Under the pieces are notes generated by a model. It was not told the origin of the DNA, searched no databases, and was given only the letters and a program-made list of their open reading frames with translations. Positions 36,701-45,700 of a DNA stretch of 64,000 nt are shown one piece after another. Source of the DNA: Apoda limacodes (lineage: Eukaryota > Arthropoda > Insecta > Lepidoptera > Limacodidae). A program made the translations under genes and the position numbers. Within the stretch, counting starts at the first letter, position 1. Every line of letters starts with the position of its first letter. The stretch is from positions 9,792,563 to 9,856,562 of the forward strand of contig OX291540.1 in the NCBI GenBank assembly GCA_946406115.1. Direction: 5' to 3'.

Positions 36701-39700
36701 GAGATACCAGCCTCCCGTAATACTGTTTAAACCCAGTTACCTATTACAGTTCTCGAGGTGGCCCCCCCGTTGCCTCGGATTGTTACAAAAAGGGCATCTT
36801 TACATTCGACTGCTCGTCTCTTTGTACCTAGCTCGACAACTTTTCGAAGCTAAAATACGGGACAAATATTTTTATTATGGTGACTCGTAAGTTTCCAACC
36901 TGACTGCCTGTGTGCTGATGTGTCTGTTTTAGATCCGAAAGCCGGATATAAAATAATGTGATCGCCCGCATCTTTATAATAATCTGTGGAGACCTTTAAT
37001 AATGTTAGGTCATGTACTCGCGTTCCGGAAGCGAGTAGTAAAATGCAAGCCAACCTACAAGATGCTCGAAATAAGTTTTCAGATTTTCAGAGTTATTTTG
37101 CAACCAGGCAGCCAAGTCTCTTGGATCCCAAGAGTTTGTCCGCTTTTGGTCATTGGAGAGATATGGCTTTTAATATGTGTTTGACTAGAAAATCTGAGTT
37201 AAAATTTTCATTATTGATTGTTTTACCAAGGGTTACTACTGATTTGTGAAGTAAAATTGTTGGATAAGCCAATTTCACTTTGAGGAACAGGTGTGTCAAG
37301 TATTTTGATATTGTTTGGATGCTTAGAATCAAAATTATTTTCTTTACACCACTTTGTCCACCATGCTGGCTTGTAAGTTCTTAAAGTAGAATCTCTCCAA
37401 CTGGATGTCAGCAAGTCCTTCTCGGCCTCCGAAGAGTTTTGAATTATCTTGCTCCAGCCCCAATCTTCCAGACATAAAGCTCCATGTCTTGAACGTGAGA
37501 TGGTGGCCGGCCGGTACTCTGGTCTATTAATACCTGATCCAAGTTCGTGATTTTCATGGGCTTGGCAAGAGCTCGTCTGCGGAGGTCCGGCAGCCAAAAT
37601 ACCCTCTTCCACATTGGTGCTACCAACAGGAATAGTCCTTCGGCTGAGTTCAGGTGATGAAGCACTCTGGGAAGCAAGCTCGTTGGGGGAAACAAGTATG
37701 CTTGCTGGAATTTCCATTGCTGACTGAAGGCATTGCAAAATGTTGCCGAGTGATCCATGCAGTTTTTGGTAACATACTGTTTCACTACCCTCGTTTCCTT
37801 CGAAGCAGACAAATCTTTTTGTGGTTTGCCGATCTTACGGAATATTTTTTTGAGAGCCGGTTGAAGCAGCCACCATTCCGAATCCTGCTGACCTCGTGAT
37901 AATTTGTCTGCTACATGGTTGAACTTCCCCAGAACGTAATCTGCAGTTATTGAAATGTTCCATTGATCCAGAAGATGGAGCAACGTGTATGTTAGGTTTA
38001 GCAAGGCAATCGAACGGGTGCCGCCTTCCTTTCGGATATATGCCACGACTGTTCGGTTGTCTGATTGTAGCACTAAGTGGCGCCCCTTTAATTGCTTCCT
38101 TAAGTGTTTCACTGCTGCTATTATGGCAAACATTTCTTTGCCGTTGCAGTGCCAATTGGTTTGGTCTGGGCGCCATCTGCCCGATATCGTGCAATCGTCC
38201 AGTTCAGCTCCACACCCATAATCTGCGGCATCCGTGGTCAAAAAGTGATGTATCAGATCGGGATGCAAAAGGCTCTTCGTCTGAGGTCCTTTCAGTGTAG
38301 CGATCCATCAATCCAAGTCCTTTAAGACGACATTCGATATTGTTAAGGCCTTGTGAAGAGCTAGGTGCTTTAGAACTCGACAGTTTCTCTGCAGTTGACG
38401 GCAATGTAGTCTTCCCCTTGGTATTACAAAATTGGCAAATTTGAGAGTTCCTAACATGATTTGAGATTCTTTTAATGTCATTATTCGTTTGCGAGTCATT
38501 CTTTGCGTCATTGTCGATATCTTTTGAACTTTCTTTAGTGGAAGACATTTGAAATTCTGCTTAGTGTTCCAGACTACGCCTAGAAATTCGATTTCCTGAG
38601 TGGGTTGTCACCGAATTTTTCTGATTTATCGTCTAACCTAACATTTTGAGGTTGTCCATGGCAGTTTTCACATGCGATTGCAATAATGGGCGTGACTGGT
38701 TTACCATCGAAAAATCGTCCAGGTATACGATGACTCTATCGTCCTTGTTCCGCAGGTACTGTGCTATCCAGTTGGTTAGGGCCGCAAAATCTTTTGGGGC
38801 ACACGAGAGCCCGAACGGTAAGCAAGTCATCTGAAAGACTTTTTGCTCGTATACTAGTCGAAGAAATCGCTTGTGGCTCTCCGCGATGCTCAGGTGAAAA
38901 TAAGCTGATGACAGATCCAGTTTTGCCATCCAGTCCAGCCTCTGGAGAAAATGCGGAACTTGAAAATGCGATATGAGCTTAAAGGGCTTGTGTATTATGA
39001 ACTGGTTGAGCCGTTTTAAATTGAAAATCGGTTTGTACGAGTTGTCGCTTTTCTTTGTCACAAACATTGTTGAGATAAAGCTGGGTCCTAGAGATGCTTG
39101 AGAGATTTGTTTTGTCACCTCTACAGAGTGTGTTGTCTTGAAACGATTTAGTACTTCTGTTGACGGGTGAAGTAGTGTTGGCTTGGAGGTAAATGGCAGA
39201 CGCATTCCCGTTATCATGTCGAGAAGGGCTTCCGGAGCCCGAAGCATCTTCCACTACCTTCGATACTGAGGGGGCAGTGAGTCATTTGTTATAGTGTCCT
39301 TTACCTGGTCGGCCGTCCTTCTTAAACGGCTTTTTGGCCTTAGACGAGTGGTTTTGCTTTGAGCCGTTTCCGCTGAATTTATTTGTTTTTCTGATAAATT
39401 GGTCATTTTCTTTTGAACGAAAGGAACTATTTGTTGATTCGTTAGCAAACACTGGTTTATTATTTTTTCTAGACGGTTTTTGATTTGATCTTCCTTTTTC
39501 CGAGTTAAACCAAGGTCGGATCCACTTTTCAATGCCACCCGTACTACCTATGTAAGCGCGCAGCTGGTTTCCACAAAAAGATGACTAGAACTCGGAGAAA
39601 TCTTATCCGCTCCCGGCGATTTTCAATATACTCCGCTCGTTTTCCGCAAACGAGTTATGATTTCCTCGGAAACTTTGTGAAATTTTGAGCTTGGATTAAA

Positions 39701-42700
39701 CAATTCCGATATATCATCAAAGATATTTGATGCTGACAAAATTGTTGTCGGTAAACCTGTACAATCGATAAACTGCTGAAGGTTTTCATTAAGAATCTCA
39801 CGTTGAGCTAACAACCCGTTACTTATAGCTGCTACGATTTTTTCGGAACTGGCAGTATAATCTTTACCTTTAATAAATTGCCGAAGCTCATCATCAACTT
39901 CGAGGTCGACAAATCCCGGTGTTGCACAATGGACTTTTAAAACTTCAATATATCGTACATCTTTCCATGAATTAGTATTAAAACGTTGTTATACATCAAG
40001 TTGTTTAACGCGTTCTGGCTTAGAACGAGGTACTTTAGGATCTTTTAGGGTGGTATTTATTACACTCAAGTTTAATCGCGGTGCTTCGATTAAGCCAAAA
40101 ATATTTGCGCCCGCGGGGCGATTTAGATTAAAGTTGAGCAATGTAGGCCCAACAAGCTCCGGCCCCGGCTGCGAACCAGATGCGGCGGTAGCATTTGAAC
40201 TAGTGTGTGTAAGTAACGGGACATACAGTCGGGATGGCAGCAGAAGAAGTGCGACCTGTATAAGCACTAGTTGACGGTAATGGTACTAAACTACCCGACA
40301 CATTGTAAGCGTGGACCAAAAGGTTTGTTAATGCATTAACTTGGTTCGACAAAATACTGATGTCTGACTCACCGCGTTGCCGACGTTTAGACTTGCCTAA
40401 AGATACCTGCGATGACTCGGACTGTGACGATGACTCCGAATCGCTCGAAGAGGCATGGTCTCGCTTACGGCCTAATCCTGGAGACGATATTCCGGACGGC
40501 CCAGGCTGGAATTCGGTGTCAGCAGCAACACCTGGGTCGGAGTCGATTGTAATTTCTTTTTCACTTATTTCTACTAATAGCGACAGCACTTTAAAATTTA
40601 TGTAATAATAGTTTTCTTAGTTTTAACACTATAACACTATATTTTATAATAAAATAAGTAATTCACTATAATTTCTGAAGTTCAGAATAAGATGTTCGAA
40701 CGAGAAGTAACGACGCTATGAAACACTGAGCGCTGCATGCGCCCCTCCTGGGGCCATGTGGTTAAAAACTTGACGCTGATTGGTAGATCGTTGGCGGGCG
40801 ATCGAAAAGCGATGTGATTGGTTGAAATCGAACTGAAGTACTACAACGCCATCTCACAGATGCTGTGCATCGTCACATGCCAAATAATGACGGCCTTTTC
40901 GCGCTACTAAAAAGGCGCCAGCAAAGTTGAATTTAATTTAATTGCTAGTGATTTTTAGCCACTGGCAATTTCCTTTGAAAATCCATTATTGTCGAGTTGT
41001 GTTTTAAAAATAGGTGCAATAATATTTTACTCAAAAATGCTTGTAATGAGATCATTATTGTGACAACTATTATTTTGGTTTTATGCCAGGACCCTTTAAA
41101 TTTAAATTACATTGTTTGAGTAAAGCACTATACAAGCCTTGGTATGCAATGACTGCGCTGCTTGCCACGCTGTGATGGTCCAGAGCTGGGCTACGCCACA
41201 TTTTTGGCCATCATCAGCAACCCAGTCGCTCCAAACCGCAGTCATTACATTGTATATAAAAAGATCGATAGATTTTTAGATAATTGTAATTATTTTATTG
41301 TATACATAATTACAACTAATCAATTATTTGAAATTATTATTTGTCTCTTTCGTTACATCCAGGCGACAATATTCTGACGGCGGTAAGCGTGGCGACGGAG
41401 TGCGGTATACTGGTTAGCGGCGAACGAGTCGTGCATCTCAATGTCGAACCGAACACCAAAACGCCTATCATTTTCTGCGACAACACTTTACATGGAGTGA
41501 GTTGACAAAAAATCATCAGTTTTCATTTATCTGACTTATTCATACATGAATAAGGAATCATAGAGTAAATACGAAGCAAGGAAGACAAGAGTAATTTTAA
41601 GTAACCATGTTGGCAAAATAGTGTTTTAAATCCATTTAGAGCCATCGCAACTAATATTATTTTGTATAAGTCTGTTTTGTTTGTGTTTGCTTAGCGTTGC
41701 AGTGTCGCAACGGCGCAACTAATTTAGCTGACTTGGCACAGAGATTGTTAAAGCAGTAGAAGGACAAAGCCTTTTTTAACCCGAAAAAGTTTCGCAAGAA
41801 TAACCATATCCGAATTACGTACTATGTACAACTAACTATAACTAAAGCAAACTTTCTTCCTAAAGTCAAAATTTGCCATAAAAATCCCTGCGGGCAAAAC
41901 TAGTATGATTAATATATTAAGTAAGAGTGAATTTAGTTTTGAGTTGTTATGTCTGGATCAGATAAAAATATATATATATAAAGAAAGCGTATGAGGTGGG
42001 CCTTTGTCTTTATTTCAAGCTGAATTACTTAAATCTTTTAGGACTGTTTAATCACATTTTATTTTGCTTTAGTTACTTATTAGACAATAAACAAACTGTT
42101 CATGTAGGAATGTACTCATTTAATTTGTTAATCAAAAGTTCGCGCACAAACTAAATCATTTTTTGTGATAAGAGCGGCAACAGCGCGCTGGTCTGAGCGA
42201 AGGCGGGGTCAAGCCGGCAACGGTATTTTATTTTTTTCTTTACATACCCCAGGTGCGGCGGAGCGGAGTGGAAATTTGCAAATATTTCATACAAAATCTT
42301 CTGTTTGTATGAGACTTATGAGAGTGTGTGGAACTTTCTCTTTCACACTCGTTGATTTTAGCTCTAAGTCACTGTTCTAAAATTCGTTTTATAGAAGCGC
42401 ATTGCTTGCGCTCCACTTAGTGACACAGTCTCCTCAGTGCAATTATATACTAAATCTTAAGTTAACTGTGTGTGTACAGAATATTTTTAGTATAATGCTA
42501 TTTTAACATAAAGAGTAATCGAAGCATATAATTAATTATTTTAAGTAAAATCTAAAACATATTGTTAGCGCTCATTAGGACGAGCCGCCTCTTGTCTGGA
42601 CTCACGTAGTTTACGACTTCTAGTCCTATTTTACTTTTTATCGTCTATCATCTTAACAAGCCAGGAGTAGGTCATGCCTGTGGCATGGTTAGTTTAAAAA

Positions 42701-45700
42701 GTTATCGTATTGTTGGCCCACTACATATGATCGTTTTTTTAATGTTATGTTGTTATTAAACCTAGCTTCAATTGATATTCAAAAGTAGTTCTTGTATGAT
42801 TTAGTCATGGTCGGTTTACCTTTACAGGCTTCAGTCGGGCGTCGGATCCCCTTAAGTCGAATGTGGTGTAGTGAGGATACAGGGCAAGGGTCCTGGCATA
42901 ACTCGGGCTCCTTTGACCCCGAGGCGCCCGACAATAAACCACGATATAAGATTGTTATGACTGGAGACACTTGGCGGGTAAATATTTAATTCTTTTATAA
43001 GTGCTATATGTTCTTACTTTTGATTGCAATGCTTTCCGTTGATGTAAGTGTACAAAAGTATCCTCGGTCACTTTTAGTAATATCATCAATTGAATTAATA
43101 AATTGTTATAGAAAAAGTGAAAAATGGGACGTTATCCCAGATGAAGTTAATGTTAAACTGGGCCCAATGGTGACACTATGCTACAAAAACTTGTAGGACA
43201 CGAACGTAAATAATCAAGAATACTACTACGAACAAGTTTTTGTTATACATTAAATTTGGGAATTTATTTAGAAAATTAGTACACGGGCAGAGTTAAGTAA
43301 CTCAGTTTTTTTAAAAAATGGATACCTTGAACAAATCGTTCAGTCATAGGTCTAACTTCGAGAAAGAGTTAACCGACAAAACCAATACGGATTGGCAGCG
43401 TCCCGGAAATTACACAGTGCCTTCTGATCTTAAATACCTCGCTGTGTTCGTAGAGGTGTGTCAAAGCTTTATAATCCTATCATCTTTCTTTAGATCCTGA
43501 CAAAATTTTGCAAGCTGGTGTCGTTTGTAAACCGTCACCCAGTTTTAGGGATAACTAGCAAGTGTATATTATGCCAGTTATTAGCTGACCTAGTGGCGCA
43601 GTGGTAGATCGCTTGACTGTCCGTTTCGTAAGGGGCAACCAATATTCTTACAATTTGTTAATTTATAAGTTGTCTCGACTCTGGTTTACGCTCACCACCT
43701 ATCACGTTCGTGGGAAGGAATACCTTAGGGGAAACGTCGATGTAATGTAACATATGTACGTACATATTAGTTTGTAACATCTCTGACCAACCCTGCCCAA
43801 AAAGTGTTGAGATGGTATTTTTTTTTATTTGGAAGAATATCGATTACCAATTTTAACAACTGTTTACTGAGAATATATTTAACTAAAGAATTACCTACCT
43901 AATTAATTACTTTATCCAAAGTATAATTCTTATTTATACTACGGATCCCTAAGTAAAAGCGATCATAGCCGGTTTACTCATCTTTATTTCCTGTACAATT
44001 ACTAAATTGAGGTGTTAACAGGTGTTGCGAGAATTCTACCCAAGCATGGTTGGCAACGTAATAGAGCGGGGTGCAGTCTTTGCTCGTATGTCTTCAGAGC
44101 AAAAACAACAACTAATCGTCGAGTATCAGGCTTTGGGATATTACGTCGGTAAGCATCATGACGTTTTGACGTTGACGCTTTTTCTTTTCGAATAAATGTA
44201 GTCGATTATGTTGTTTATACTTTTTGTATTTATGAATATGGAAAGCGAATCCGTTAAAAATTTCTCACACAAACTTCATTACTTTAAATATAACTAAATA
44301 TTTTGCTATTCAATCTCAAACTGCCATTTTTTTTAACATATATGGATATTTATTTTTATCGCAATGCCAATGAATTAATAAATATAACCAGTTTTTATGG
44401 CATTCATGCATTTAGCAATTAAATTTTTGATAATTCACTGGGATTTTAATAATGCATTGTGCATCTCAGGTAAAAAAAGCATTATACCTATATTATAATA
44501 AAAGCGTTTTAAGAGGCTATTCTACCTAAATTTTTTTTCTGCCCAGTAGATCCGACTAAAATTTACTGAGTGTGTTTTTCGGGATGTGGATAAAACTCTG
44601 AAAAACTTAAAAACAAGATTAATGATAATGCTTTTATTGATATCAATGATGAATATTATACTATTAATTTAAATTACGTATTTTAATGATAATCTCAGTG
44701 AGATGATTTAGCTGCACTAAAGTTTTCCAAAGTTTTAAAGTTTACCCATTTTTTTTTAAGTTACGAATTTGATCTGATTCGGATTTACATTGAAACTAGC
44801 ATACTTGCCTATTAAGCCAAAAATTAACGTACTACAGGTATGTGCGGTGACGGTGCTAATGACTGCGGCGCTCTGAGGTCTGCACACACCGGGATTTCAC
44901 TCTCAGAATTGGAGAGTAGTGTCGCTGCACCATTCACTTCCGCCAACCCAGATATAGTGTGCGTTTCCAGAGTACTGCGGGAAGGCAGGGCAGCGTTAGC
45001 CACCAGTTTTGGAGTCTTCAATTTCATGGTTGCGTATTCCCTTACGGAATTCATATCAGTGGCTATTCTGTATTATTTTGATTCCAATTTGACCGACTTC
45101 CAATTTTTGTTTATAGATGTAGCTTTAATTGTAAATTTTGCCTTCTTTTTTGGTATGACTGAAGCATATACAGGGAGATTATGTAAGATACCCCCTTTGA
45201 CATCTCTATTAGGTTTAGTTCCTTTAACTTCTCTTACGGTGCACTTGATTTTAATATTCGTGATCCAATATTTAAGTTATCACGCTTTGACATTTTTCCC
45301 TTGGTATGTAAAACATACATTTTCTGGAAATGCAGACTATGAGTGTTGGGAAAATTATGCCATTTTTACAGTATCAATGTTCCAGTATATAATTCTAGTT
45401 ATAGTTTACAGTCACGGTGCTCCGTATAGAAGGTCCATAGTTACAAACAAACAGCTCATGATAAGTATGGTACTTATGACTGGTATATGTATATACATAA
45501 CTGTAAATCCTGCTAAATGGTTGGCGAATTTTTTGCAATTAAAAATGCCATTGGATTCTTTATTATCTTATCTAATATTGTCATTGGCATTTCTTCATTT
45601 TGCAGTAGCAGTGATTTTCGAAAGATTTGTGGTACAGTATTTAATGGAACGAAAACAAATGATTCCCAAGTTTTTGAAAGAAAAAAGAGTAAAGAAAACT

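Larger units (their letters stand above)
35950..40889 (-). mobile_element. DIRS-like tyrosine-recombinase retrotransposon, nearly full length
   Basis: A ~4.9-kb unit in intron 15, antisense to the ATPase gene. Order on the - strand: 5' inverted terminal repeat (40712-40889), gag (39254-40601), reverse transcriptase (38633-39247 and connection to 38270), RNase H (37444-38268), tyrosine recombinase (36570-37440), then 3' inverted repeat (35950-36150) beside an internal complementary block (36151-36300). Inverted rather than direct terminal repeats, an RT with the YLDDF active site and a recombinase in place of integrase define DIRS. Stops and frameshifts in gag, between RT and RNase H, and in the recombinase show it is inactive, but all domains are still readable. 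Confidence 0.85.

Noticed and set aside
37950..38300. Overlapping + strand frames of 73-116 codons
   Set aside because: They are antisense to the DIRS RNase H and RT linker, which have the recognisable motifs.
44824..45054. - strand frame across ATPase exon 19
   Set aside because: Antisense shadow of the GDGANDC region.
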